Of a stretch of DNA of 29,231 nucleotides, positions 22,402 to 29,231 are shown in pieces. The stretch covers positions 1 through 29,231 of the forward strand of contig CABIXK010000006.1 of NCBI GenBank assembly GCA_902362705.1, given 5' to 3'. The notes under the pieces were generated by a model. It saw only the letters and a program-made list of their open reading frames with translations, did no database searches and was not told where the DNA came from. This DNA comes from Rikenellaceae bacterium (lineage in GTDB: Bacteria; Bacteroidota; Bacteroidia; Bacteroidales; Rikenellaceae). Numbering within the stretch: position 1 is the stretch's first letter; each line of letters starts with the position of its first letter. The translations under genes were made by a program, and so were the position numbers.

Positions 22402-22432
22402 GAGGATCGAGTAATCGATCCTCTTTTCTTTT
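22402..22432 (+). terminator. Intrinsic terminator
   Basis: A perfect 9-bp stem GAGGATCGA (22402-22410) with TCGATCCTC (22415-22423), loop GTAA, then TTTTCTTTTG. It follows the candidate attachment core by 7 bp; it may be the original terminator of the tRNA-Gly gene before integration. Confidence 0.9.
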
Positions 22433-22483
22433 GTAGGTCAGTGGGTTGCGGTATTATCGCCTTTTAGCGTGTTAACGATCTGT

Positions 22484-22749
22484 TAACCGATTTACCCGAC
22501 AGAATATATCAGGAGGCGGCCATCGTGCTGCATCTGGATGACGGTTGTTATGCCCTGATCGAATGCAGGCTCGGAAGCCGGGACATCGAGGAGGGCGCGA
22601 AACACCTTTGGGAGATCAAAAGGCTGATACGACAGAAAAACGAGACGAAAAAGCAGATGCCGCTGCGTGAACCTGATCTGCTGATCGTCCTCTCAGGTGG
22701 CGAATTCGCCTACACCCGCAAAGACGAGGTAAAGGTTGCGCTGTTGTAG
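22484..22749 (+). pseudogene. C-terminal remnant of a DUF4143-type ATPase
   Basis: The frame LTDLPDRIYQEAAIVLHLDD continues with GCYALIECRLGSRDIEEGAKHL, REPDLLIVLSGGEFAYTRKD and KVALL. This is the nuclease-like C-terminal domain of AAA ATPases with DUF4143 (full proteins about 400 residues or more). Only about 85 residues remain: no P-loop and no natural start codon upstream, and the frame is cut at its left end. It is a leftover from recombination or insertion beside the island end. Confidence 0.65.
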
Positions 22750-22759
22750 TGTATAAAGT

Positions 22760-23634
22760 ATGAATGACAAATATTTAACTCGAATAATGCAGCTTGCAAT
22801 TATCTCATTAAATAGTAAAGTTATATATTTGGAAGTCCGTAGTTTGGAAAGTTATCGGCGACTTGGTTCAATCTTTAGGACTAAGGAAAACGAAATATAT
22901 GTTTTGACCAGATTGCGGACCAAGAATTCAAATCCCGTTTGTCCGATTGTGATTTATGGGACAAGAAGAATTTGCGTATAAAGTACGAACTGAATAACAT
23001 CCCTCTCGACTCCAAATTCATTATTGTTTCACGTAAATATGCCAATGATACGATTGATCTATACCGATTAAAAGTATTTGTGCAAGAAATAAATGGTGAA
23101 AGTAGCGACATTCGTCCGAACGTGGACCAATTGAAGATGCTTTTCCCCCATTATTCAATGCACCTGTTTGATGGCAGCAGCCGAATAACAACATACATCG
23201 GGAACAGGGATGGAGAGAAAAGAGTATGTCGTTTTTGCCATCAGGCCGTGCCTGATACCTTGTTTAAGCATAAATCCCATGCCATCTCCGAAGCATTGGG
23301 GTATAAAAGTGTAATTTGTAATGAGGAATGCGATGAATGCAACGAACGTTTTAGCCGAACGATCGAACCGGATGTTGTGAATATGAATTCCTTTCTTCTC
23401 TCTCTGTATGGTGTTTCGGGAAAGAAAGGAGTGCGAAAAACAAGTGGAGCCAATTTTAAGTTCTGGCTCGATCGCTCAAATTGCCGGTATGACAGTCAAG
23501 GAACCTTTGTTATGCAATTGGATGATTTGCATATTGACAAAGCGGATATTAAAGCCAGCCTTCAGAATCTACCGCCACCATTTTCTGATTCTGTCCCCGC
23601 AAAACGACTTTCTTCTGCATTTCCCGCAATGTAG
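22760..23634 (+). pseudogene. HNH endonuclease-like gene, frameshifted and truncated
   Basis: The gene starts MNDKYLTRIMQLAIISL. At 22902-22905 a run of four T where five are needed breaks the frame (EIYV then FDQIADQEF). The second frame gives a domain with CRFC, SHAISEALGYKS and ECDECNERF, a zinc-binding HNH motif of the HNH_5 type, followed by NMNSFLLSLYGVSGKKGVRK. The product then degenerates (LPPPFSDSVPAKRL) and stops, probably short of the usual C-terminal part. HNH proteins of this type are common in restriction and mobile loci. Both the single-base deletion and the lost 3' end suggest it is dead. Confidence 0.6.
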
Positions 23635-23867
23635 ACCGTGCCGTACGGCATCGGACTGTCGACAATGACATCGCGCCAGCGTATCGGTCATTGCTATCGC
23701 CAATATGGGTTTCACTTTGTAAAAGGCATAGCCCCCAAGCGCTCGTATCGATGAAATATGCTCTGATCGGGCGGTCGAATTCCCGGAAATGGTCCTTGGA
23801 CTCCCGATACCCGGATTTCCGAAACGCACGCCCGATCGTATGGGTTATCGTGGTCTCCGAACCCGAT
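23635..23867. other. Unassigned stretch at the island's right edge
   Basis: Intermediate G+C, no recognisable gene. A minus-strand open stretch (about 23718-23870) encodes GFGDHDNPYDRACVSEIRV-like sequence that looks weakly protein-like, but it has no start and no family I know. Probably debris between mobile and core DNA. Confidence 0.4.
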
Positions 23868-24041
23868 CATGTCGGTGCGGAGGGTTCGCCGGGCGAAAAT
23901 AGGCGTCGATCTCCTCCTGGGCGATCACCGCCACCCGCACGCGGTCGGAGAGCTCCGCCGAGGCGTCGGTGCAGCGCGCCCCGAACGCCGGGCTGCGGCC
24001 GTTGCGGCGAGGAGCGCGGCGGCTGAAAGATAGCATTTCAT
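23868..24041 (-). pseudogene. Truncated 5' end of a secreted-protein gene
   Basis: From ATG 24041 a signal-peptide-like start (MKCYLSAAALLAATAA) is seen. A different frame then carries strongly GC3-biased coding sequence (CTDASAELSDRVRVAVIAQE and EEIDAYFR) up to about 23870, where composition changes abruptly. A frameshift near 23990 and loss of the rest are the simplest reading. It marks where core-like DNA resumes after the island. Gene identity unknown. Confidence 0.4.
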
Positions 24042-24093
24042 GTTCTTCGTCTTTTGGGTTACGGTGCGCCGGAGCCGGCCGAAAGACGAAAAG

Positions 24094-24123
24094 GCGACGG
24101 AACGCGCGTCCCGTCGCTTTTTT
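24094..24123. terminator. Terminator between the truncated gene and the small unknown gene
   Basis: Stem GCGACGG (24094-24100) with CCGTCGC (24111-24117). Six T follow on the plus strand, and CTTTT follows on the minus strand. It lies 33 bp after the stop of the minus-strand gene at 24156 and would terminate it. Confidence 0.7.
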
Positions 24124-24155
24124 CGGTCGTCGTCGGATCGCGCCGCGACGTGCGG

Positions 24156-24416
24156 CTATTTGCCCGGCCGGATCGTGATGGTCTCCATGTGCTCGGTCTC
24201 GCCCGAGGATCGGTTCTTCATCGAAACGGTGTAGACGACGGCACGGGTCAGGTCGCCGCCGCTGCCCCCGGTCGCGTCGCGGAGCTCTGCGGCGATCTGC
24301 CGGAGCGTCTCGCGGGCGTCGGCCGGCGAGAGGGGCAGGGTCGCCAGCTCGGCGTTGTAGCTCTTCTCGAGGTAGTCGAGCGCCGTTTCGCTCACCTGGA
24401 TCTCCGAGGCGGTCAT
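24156..24416 (-). CDS. Small protein of unknown function
   Basis: An 86-residue soluble protein (MTASEIQVSETALDYLEKSY at the start, TRAVVYTVSMKNRSSGETEH and METITIRPGK at the end). The N-terminal half is predicted helical, the C-terminal half beta. No signal peptide and no family recognised. ATG 24416 is chosen because a canonical promoter lies just upstream of it; a longer in-frame start at 24542 would precede that promoter. A single-gene unit with its own terminator. Confidence 0.7.
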   Translation of the reverse strand: MTASEIQVSETALDYLEKSYNAELATLPLSPADARETLRQIAAELRDATGGSGGDLTRAVVYTVSMKNRSSGETEHMETITIRPGK

Positions 24417-24463
24417 GCTGCCCGGATCGGTCGGGGCGGCTGGTTTATAGATTCGCGATCGCG

Positions 24464-24494
24464 CAAAGGTAGGGGTGTCCGCCTCCCCTGCCAA
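24464..24494 (-). promoter_or_regulatory. Promoter of the 86-residue protein gene
   Basis: On the minus strand TACCTTTG (24464-24471) with a TTG (24492-24494) 20 bp upstream: an exact consensus match, 47 bp before the chosen ATG. Confidence 0.7.
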
Positions 24495-24592
24495 AAGTGG
24501 GGAGGTGCCGATTCGTCGCGTTGTTGTGTGATTATGTCGCAACCGGCAGGGACATATTGGGTTGCATGGCGGGGTGCGTGGGCCGTGCTGCG

Positions 24593-24814
24593 CTACAGCT
24601 CGGCGACGAACAGCTCGGCCAGACGGATGCCGAGGGCCTCGCAGATGGTGACCAATGTCCTGACGGTGCAGTTGGAGCGCCCGGCCTCGATGCGGCTCAG
24701 GTTCGAGCGCTCGATGTTGCAGCGGTAGGCCAGCTCCTGCACGGTCAGATTGCGTTGTTTCCGGTAGCTCTTGATCCGGCTCGCAATCGCTTCAATTTCT
24801 TCCTGATAACTCAC
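24593..24814 (-). CDS. XRE-family HTH regulator
   Basis: A 73-residue protein that is essentially one Cro/C1-type helix-turn-helix domain: ASRIKSYRKQRNLTVQELAYR, RSNLSRIEAGRSNCTVRTLVTICEALGI, then a short tail LAELFVAEL. Such proteins bind short palindromes as dimers. The start is uncertain: GTG 24814 (preceded by a G-rich stretch at 5-6 bp) gives the compact domain, while ATG 24862 would add 16 residues without domain character. It is divergent from the coiled-coil lipoprotein gene, and a 16-bp perfect palindrome lies between them at that gene's predicted transcription start. This suggests it may regulate that unit. Confidence 0.85.
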   Translation of the reverse strand: MSYQEEIEAIASRIKSYRKQRNLTVQELAYRCNIERSNLSRIEAGRSNCTVRTLVTICEALGIRLAELFVAEL

Positions 24815-24849
24815 AAAATCCCCCCCCCTGAAAAAATTGGAACCTAAAA

Positions 24850-24881
24850 TTTGCAAATGCAATAATAACGCTTTATATTTG
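24850..24881 (+). promoter_or_regulatory. Promoter of the coiled-coil lipoprotein operon
   Basis: TTTG (24850-24853) and TATATTTG (24874-24881) with 20 bp between them match the Bacteroidota consensus. The leader to ATG 24969 would be about 80 nt. Confidence 0.75.
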
Positions 24882-24889
24882 CAACTGTC

Positions 24890-24905
24890 GTATCATATAT
24901 GATAC
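24890..24905. promoter_or_regulatory. 16-bp perfect palindrome, candidate operator
   Basis: GTATCATATATGATAC is its own reverse complement and begins 8 bp after the -7 box, at the expected first transcribed bases. It is well placed to block transcription when bound, and size and symmetry suit an XRE dimer such as the one encoded next door. As RNA it could also form a small hairpin. Confidence 0.55.
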
Positions 24906-24968
24906 CACGCGCGGCTTTGCGACGATGACCATTCCATATATTTATTAACTTTTTTAAAACTAACCGTT

Positions 24969-27395
24969 ATGAAGAGACTTTTTCTTTGTGTGATGGCCGC
25001 CGGCGCCCTGCTGGCTGCGCCTTCATGTATCAAGAACGACGAGCCCGCGGGTATCGAGCAGATGCGCAAGGGCAAGGCCGAGCTGCTCAAGGCCGAGGCG
25101 CTCGTGCAGCAGGCCGAGGCGAAGATCCGGGAGGCCGAGGCCGAGGTGCAGAAGGCCTATGCCGCCCAGGAGGCCGCCGTCGCCCGCATGCGCGAGGCCG
25201 AGGCCCAGCTCAAGGAGCTCGAGGTGGAGATGCAGCAGGCCCGCAACGAGGAGGAGCGGGCCCGGATCGCCCAGAACATGGCCCGCATCGAGTCGGAGAC
25301 CGCTCTGGCAGCCGAGACGGCCCGGCAGGCGCTGCTCGCCGCTCAGGCACAGACCGCCCGGGCCGAGGCCGAGTACGAGCAGTCGATGGCCCAGCTGCAG
25401 GTGTGGGTCATGGAGAACGGCGCCGAGTCGGTCTATGCCCGGCAGCTGACCAAGGTGATCGGCAAGATGGGTGAGATCCGTCTCGAGATCGCCGGCATCC
25501 AGAAGCAGATCGCCGACGCCACGACCGGCCTCTACGACACGACGGTCGACGAGAAGGCCTGGGTGCGCGAGCAGGAGCGGTCGATCGCCATGCAGGAGCA
25601 GTCGATCGCCCTCTACAACGACGCCATCGCCTATTGGTCGGCCCTCTCGAAGGCCAACGAGGTGAAGTGGGGCGAGGAGCTCGAGGCCCTGAAGGCGAAG
25701 CGCGAGGCGGCCTATCCGGTCTATGTCGATCTGAAGAAGGCCTACGACGAGGCCGAGGCTGCGCACACGCAGATGCAGCAGGAGATCTCCGACAAGCGCA
25801 CGGCCTTCTATACCGAGCACGACCGCAAGGCGGAGGCCACCCGTCAGGAGTTCGCCGAGAAGCTGGAGGCGGTCCGGAAGCCCGCTACCGGCCAGTTCGT
25901 GCTGACGATTCCCGCGTCGGAGGAGTTCCGCCTGGCCTATGGCCACATCTTCGTGAACAGCGGCTGGATGCAGGACGACGAGGCCGAGGCCTTCGTATAC
26001 AACGAGTCCGAGAACTCCGTATATGCCGCCGACATCGCCCGCATGCTGCTCTCCGACGACGACAACGGCGAGGCCCAGGCGGGCATGATCTACGAGCTGC
26101 GCCGCAGCCTCTTCACCCCCACCGACCTGGCCAACGCCGAGCAGAAGCTCGCTTCGCTCAAGCAGGATGCCGAGAGGGCCGAGGCCGCCCATGAGGAGGA
26201 TGCCGAGGCATTCGACAAGGCGCTGAAGGCCTTCCGCGGGGCTGCCGCAGCCTACAAGTTCGATTGGACGCGCACGCGCCAGCAGACGCTGCAGGACGAC
26301 ATCCGGGCCCAGTGGGCCGAGTTCCTCGCGATCGGGGCGCCGACCGAGGCCCAGAAGAAGGCCATCGCCACGGCCGTGGCCGGCTACATCGAGGTGCGCG
26401 ACGCGTTCGAGGAGGGCTTCGACGAGCAGATCGTAGCCGGCGAGACCAAGACGCTGCTGTCGGCCTTGATCGTCAAGAACTTCGAGGAGTACGTCATGGG
26501 TGCCAACCGCCCGATCGTCGAGGAGAAGATCAATGCCTACATGGACTACACGGATCCCGCCACTGTGACCGCCAAGCTCGCCGCCGCAGCCGACAAGGCC
26601 TACGGCATCGGCGCCCTGCTGCTCCACCGGATCGAGGCCGAGGATTGCTACAAGGGCAGCAACCGACTGCTCAACCCGATCAAGGAGGTCTATATGGTCG
26701 GCGGCGGTAGCTGGGGCTATATGTTCGATTGCGTAGACGGCTCCTTCGGCGGTCTGATCGAGGCCGGGCGGATCGCCGCGGCCTTCGAGGCCCGTATCGG
26801 GTGCCAGGAGGAGCTCGAGGGCGTGATCGCCGCCGCCGAGAAGTATTTCGAGCAGTACGACGCGATCGCCGAGGGCGTCGAGCAGGCCGTCGAGAAGCTC
26901 CTCGGCGAGCAGAAGGATGCCGAGAAGGCCCTCGAGGCCGAGGTGAAGGCGTTCGACGAGTCGATGAAGGCCGACGAGAAGAAGCTCCAGCAGGCCGGCT
27001 ACGCCGCGATCGACGCCCGTGCGGCCATGGAGGCCGCCCATGAGGAGTACATGCTCTACGAGGCGGACATCCGTCGCGTCGAGGGCTACATCGGCATGGG
27101 CGCCGGCAACGACGAGAACGGCGAGTGGATCGAGTTCGTCGCGGGCGACATCGAGGAGTATGTCGAGCAGCTGACCGACACGGTCGCCGAGAAGAACGAC
27201 CGGCTCGAGAAGACGAAGAACCTGCTGAAGACCTACGAGGAGACCGGCTTCACGGATGAGATCCTCTCGGAGCAGCTCGCCCACATCCAGGCCCGGATCG
27301 ACAACCTGCGCGAGCAGCTGGCCGACGCCCGGAGCCGCTTCGATGCGCTGGCCGCTCAGAAGGACGAGCTGGTGGCTCTGATGAAGAACGAATAA
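24969..27395 (+). CDS. Large coiled-coil lipoprotein of unknown function
   Basis: An 808-residue protein with a signal sequence and lipobox ending at Cys20 (LLAAPSC), then IKNDEPAG. Most of the rest is predicted long helix with heptad-like spacing and Glu/Ala/Lys/Arg richness, especially 30-150 (EAEAEVQKAYAAQEAAVARM), 180-310, 400-440 and 650-808. Shorter, more globular parts lie near 310-370 (FVLTIPASEEFRLAYGHIFV) and 580-640, the latter with GGGSWGYMFDCVDGSFGG. It may form a rod anchored in the outer membrane. Next gene is an outer-membrane barrel only 13 bp away, so they probably act together. The EAEA repetition makes database similarity to tropomyosin-like or TolA-like proteins unreliable. 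No enzymatic motif seen. Confidence 0.85.
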   Translation: MKRLFLCVMAAGALLAAPSCIKNDEPAGIEQMRKGKAELLKAEALVQQAEAKIREAEAEVQKAYAAQEAAVARMREAEAQLKELEVEMQQARNEEERARIAQNMARIESETALAAETARQALLAAQAQTARAEAEYEQSMAQLQVWVMENGAESVYARQLTKVIGKMGEIRLEIAGIQKQIADATTGLYDTTVDEKAWVREQERSIAMQEQSIALYNDAIAYWSALSKANEVKWGEELEALKAKREAAYPVYVDLKKAYDEAEAAHTQMQQEISDKRTAFYTEHDRKAEATRQEFAEKLEAVRKPATGQFVLTIPASEEFRLAYGHIFVNSGWMQDDEAEAFVYNESENSVYAADIARMLLSDDDNGEAQAGMIYELRRSLFTPTDLANAEQKLASLKQDAERAEAAHEEDAEAFDKALKAFRGAAAAYKFDWTRTRQQTLQDDIRAQWAEFLAIGAPTEAQKKAIATAVAGYIEVRDAFEEGFDEQIVAGETKTLLSALIVKNFEEYVMGANRPIVEEKINAYMDYTDPATVTAKLAAAADKAYGIGALLLHRIEAEDCYKGSNRLLNPIKEVYMVGGGSWGYMFDCVDGSFGGLIEAGRIAAAFEARIGCQEELEGVIAAAEKYFEQYDAIAEGVEQAVEKLLGEQKDAEKALEAEVKAFDESMKADEKKLQQAGYAAIDARAAMEAAHEEYMLYEADIRRVEGYIGMGAGNDENGEWIEFVAGDIEEYVEQLTDTVAEKNDRLEKTKNLLKTYEETGFTDEILSEQLAHIQARIDNLREQLADARSRFDALAAQKDELVALMKNE

Positions 27396-27408
27396 TCCCC
27401 TCTTTCCG

Positions 27409-28257
27409 ATGATCAAGAAAAGAGTAATAACCCTGCTGCTCGCGGCGGCTGCGCTGACCCCGGTGTCGGCGCAGACCCGCCCCGAAGCGGAATCGTCGCT
27501 GCGACCCCGCAAGGGTGACTGGCAGGTCTCGCTGATGCTGGGCAAGGGGCAGTTCTTCGGCTCGGAGAACCTCACCTTCATGCTCCCGACCTACACGGGC
27601 GGGGCGATGGACGACGTGGGGCCCGACGCCGAGATCTCCTCGGTGCTCAAGCTCGGCGGCGAAGGGGTGCTGAACGACAACTCGCTGCTCAACATGGCGG
27701 GCGTGCAGTTCTCCTACTTCGTGACCGATGGCCTCGAACTCAACCTTTCGGGGGCGATGGACCTCAACTTCACCCCCTCGAAGGACTACGAGGAGGGGAT
27801 CGCGGTCGACGGTTCGGTGCTGGACGTGCCGGCGAGCCGCTGCATCCTGGGCAACGTCACCGACAACTGGATGGTCGACCTGGGTGCCGCCTACCACTTC
27901 ACCACGCGCAACGGTCGCGTGGGCGTGTACGTGGGGGCCGTGGCGGGTTTCCGCATGGGTTCGGTCCAGCAGAAGTACCCCTATACGGGCCAGACCGTCG
28001 GCGACGCGGGCGACCCCGTGGAGCTCTACATCCCCTCCGTGACGGGCGGGACGCTCACCGGCATGAAGTTCGGGGCCGTGTTCGGCGCCGAGTGCGTGCT
28101 GGTGCGGGGACTGGTGCTGGGGCTGGAGATCAACCCCGTGACCTACTGCTACAGCACGCTATCCATCTCTCCCAAGCTGACGGGCCGCTACCGCACCTCG
28201 TTTTCCAACGTGCGTGCCTTCTCGAGCCCCACGCTCAAACTCGGCTTCCGTTTCTGA
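27409..28257 (+). CDS. Outer-membrane beta-barrel protein
   Basis: A 282-residue protein: signal peptide (MIKKRVITLLLAAAALTPVSAQ), then alternating beta strands typical of a small barrel (GDWQVSLMLGKGQFFGSENL, WMVDLGAAYHFTTRNGRVGVYVGAVAGF, GMKFGAVFGAECVLVRGLVL), and a C-terminal SSPTLKLGFRF ending in Phe, as required for barrel assembly by BamA. It is 13 bp after the coiled-coil lipoprotein gene and followed by a strong terminator, so the two form an operon. Could be a pore or anchor for the lipoprotein rod. No specific family recognised. Confidence 0.8.
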   Translation: MIKKRVITLLLAAAALTPVSAQTRPEAESSLRPRKGDWQVSLMLGKGQFFGSENLTFMLPTYTGGAMDDVGPDAEISSVLKLGGEGVLNDNSLLNMAGVQFSYFVTDGLELNLSGAMDLNFTPSKDYEEGIAVDGSVLDVPASRCILGNVTDNWMVDLGAAYHFTTRNGRVGVYVGAVAGFRMGSVQQKYPYTGQTVGDAGDPVELYIPSVTGGTLTGMKFGAVFGAECVLVRGLVLGLEINPVTYCYSTLSISPKLTGRYRTSFSNVRAFSSPTLKLGFRF

Positions 28258-28283
28258 CGAAACCCCGGCCGAGATCCGTTTCG

Positions 28284-28315
28284 GGCCGCCCCTCGCTTTC
28301 GGGGGCGGCCTTTTT
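28284..28315 (+). terminator. Intrinsic terminator of the lipoprotein-barrel operon
   Basis: GGCCGCCCC (28284-28292) pairs with GGGGCGGCC (28302-28310), then TTTTT. It lies 26 bp after the barrel gene. Confidence 0.9.
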
Positions 28316-28381
28316 CGTTGCCGGGCGGCGGCCCCTGCGGCGCGGAATTTGCTGCCGCAGCGCGGAAAACCCTGTTCGATT

Positions 28382-28774
28382 ATGGAAGAGTTGACCCTCG
28401 CCACGCCGGCACTGCTCTTTTCGGCCGTGTCGCTGATCCTGCTGGCCTACACCAACCGCTTTCTCTCCTATGCGCAGCTCATCCGCACGCTCGACGGGCT
28501 GCACCGCGAGCATCCGTCGCAGGTCACGCGGGCGCAGATCGACAACCTGCGCCGCCGCCTGCACCTGACGCGCTCGATGCAGACGCTCGGTGTCGTGAGC
28601 CTGCTGCTGTGCGTGGTGACGATGTTTCTGATCTACGTGGGGTGGCAGCAGCCAGCCGCGTGGGTCTTCGGCGCGGCGCTGTTGCTGCTGATAGGCTCGC
28701 TCGGGGTCTCGGTCCGCGAGATCGGCATCTCGGTGCGGGCGCTGGAGATCCGCCTGCGCGACCTGGAGCGGTAG
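28382..28774 (+). CDS. DUF2721 membrane protein
   Basis: A 130-residue inner-membrane protein. The opening ATPALLFSAVSLILLAYTNRF with the first helix (about 8-24), IDNLRRRLHLTRSMQTLGVV, helices at about 68-85 and 93-109, and the ending VREIGISVRALEIRLRDLE match DUF2721, a small family of unknown function widespread in Gram-negative bacteria. Length agrees with the family. Monocistronic between the upstream terminator and the convergent aromatic-pathway gene. Confidence 0.85.
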   Translation: MEELTLATPALLFSAVSLILLAYTNRFLSYAQLIRTLDGLHREHPSQVTRAQIDNLRRRLHLTRSMQTLGVVSLLLCVVTMFLIYVGWQQPAAWVFGAALLLLIGSLGVSVREIGISVRALEIRLRDLER

Positions 28775-28866
28775 GCGTCCGGGGCGGGCGGTAAACCGGT
28801 TGCGCGGGGGAGGGCTGGCCGGCTGCGCGGGGGAGCTTTGCGTTGCGGGTCGCCTCCCGGGGGCGT

Positions 28867-29231
28867 TTACCGCTCGATCTGCTGGCGTACGGCCTCCTCG
28901 TGGACCAGCTGCATGAAGCGGCGCACGAAGTCGGCGTGCAGGCCCAGCCCGGCGGCGCGTGCGGTCAGGCGGTCGAGCAGCTCGCCGTAGCGCCCTGTCT
29001 GGAGCACGGGCAGCCCCTCCCGGCGCTTCATCTCGCCGATCTCGCGCACGATCTCCATGCGGCGGGCCAGCAGCGCGAGCAGCTCGTCGTCGGTGCGGTC
29101 GATGCGCTCGCGCAGGGCGGCCAGGGGGGCTGTGCCCGTGCCGTCGCACTGCACGACCAGCGTGCGGACGAGGGCCCCCAGCTCGGCGGGCGAGAGCTGC
29201 TGTGCGCTGTCGCTCCACGCCTCGTCGGGGG
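28867..29231 (-). CDS. DAHP synthase/chorismate mutase fusion, 3' part only
   Basis: The gene continues past the right end of the window; 121 codons are seen. The last part is an AroQ-type chorismate mutase domain: LRERIDRTDDELLALLARRM and EIVREIGEMKRREGLPVLQ, then RYGELLDRL and HEEAVRQQ, with the catalytic Arg, Lys and Gln positions present. Before it comes PDEAWSDSAQQLSPAELGAL, the end of a class I DAHP synthase domain as found in Bacteroidota fused enzymes. The product would make DAHP and convert chorismate to prephenate, probably with feedback control by an aromatic end product. A GTG at 29154 could be mistaken for the start, but the frame runs on with clear homology. Confidence 0.85.
   Translation of the reverse strand, partial: PDEAWSDSAQQLSPAELGALVRTLVVQCDGTGTAPLAALRERIDRTDDELLALLARRMEIVREIGEMKRREGLPVLQTGRYGELLDRLTARAAGLGLHADFVRRFMQLVHEEAVRQQIER

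Larger units (their letters stand above)
22256..22432 (+). ncRNA. Candidate small RNA or tRNA-remnant transcript
   Basis: A consensus promoter upstream and a strong intrinsic terminator at the end bound about 175 nt with no ORF. Inside are two copies of TACAACGG (22270-22277, 22317-22324) and, at 22381-22394, a near-copy of the tRNA-Gly 3' end. It could be a regulatory RNA of the island, a decayed tRNA-like gene, or simply the right attachment region with a stray promoter. No known RNA family recognised. Confidence 0.35.

Noticed and set aside
22760..22981. Separate 73-residue gene upstream of the HNH frame
   Set aside because: Its first 47 codons join smoothly to the HNH frame if one T is restored, and the rest of its frame is noise.

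Overview
The window looks like a chromosome segment from a high-G+C member of the Bacteroidota, most likely family Rikenellaceae and close to Alistipes (genus inferred, not proven). Three things point there. Promoters repeatedly show the Bacteroidota pattern of a TTG element about 20 bp upstream of a TAnnTTTG box, with a local TAnnTTCG variant. Protein families such as DUF3575, DUF4374, CarboxypepD_reg-type TonB receptors and the Arm-DNA-bind_5 integrase are typical of the phylum. Coding is strongly GC-biased outside an island.

Left core, about 1-12140. A DUF3575 outer-membrane protein (minus) comes first. It is followed by a minus-strand operon pyrH - YcxB-like - TlpA-like - frr ending in a clear terminator, and by divergent dxs. 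Next is a Blc-type lipocalin whose 3' end overlaps the tail of a convergent operon (radical SAM enzyme - yaaA - rhomboid protease). Then come an SLC1/DAACS-type symporter and a PLP-dependent alpha-oxoamine synthase (serine palmitoyltransferase-like, or the cysteate acyltransferase of sulfonolipid synthesis).

Island, about 12555-23870. A tRNA-Gly(GCC) gene with its own promoter and terminator is followed by a tyrosine recombinase gene broken by a frameshift. Then comes a three-gene minus-strand operon whose order and families match the xenosiderophore system XusABC: TonB receptor, DUF4374 lipoprotein, PepSY membrane protein. Next are a tandem pair of excisionase-like HTH genes (the first with an in-frame stop) and a 27-bp perfect inverted repeat. 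An AT-rich two-gene unit follows: a DUF262 protein and a HEPN protein with an intact RNxxxH motif, a candidate anti-phage module. A 14-bp near-copy of the tRNA 3' end lies about 9.8 kb from the tRNA and may be the second attachment site. Between the HEPN gene and a strong terminator there is a promoter with no ORF downstream, so a small RNA is possible. Beyond it lie gene remnants (DUF4143 C-terminus, frameshifted and truncated HNH gene) and a broken high-G+C gene where core sequence resumes.

Right core, about 24040-29231. A small unknown protein and an XRE regulator (both minus) face a plus-strand unit of an 808-residue coiled-coil lipoprotein and an outer-membrane barrel. A 16-bp perfect palindrome sits at that unit's predicted start of transcription. 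A DUF2721 membrane protein and the 3' part of a fused DAHP synthase/chorismate mutase gene close the window.

The most notable content is an iron-piracy operon and a compact DUF262-HEPN pair carried on one decaying tRNA-anchored island. The divergent XRE/palindrome/coiled-coil/barrel locus is a second uncharacterised system.
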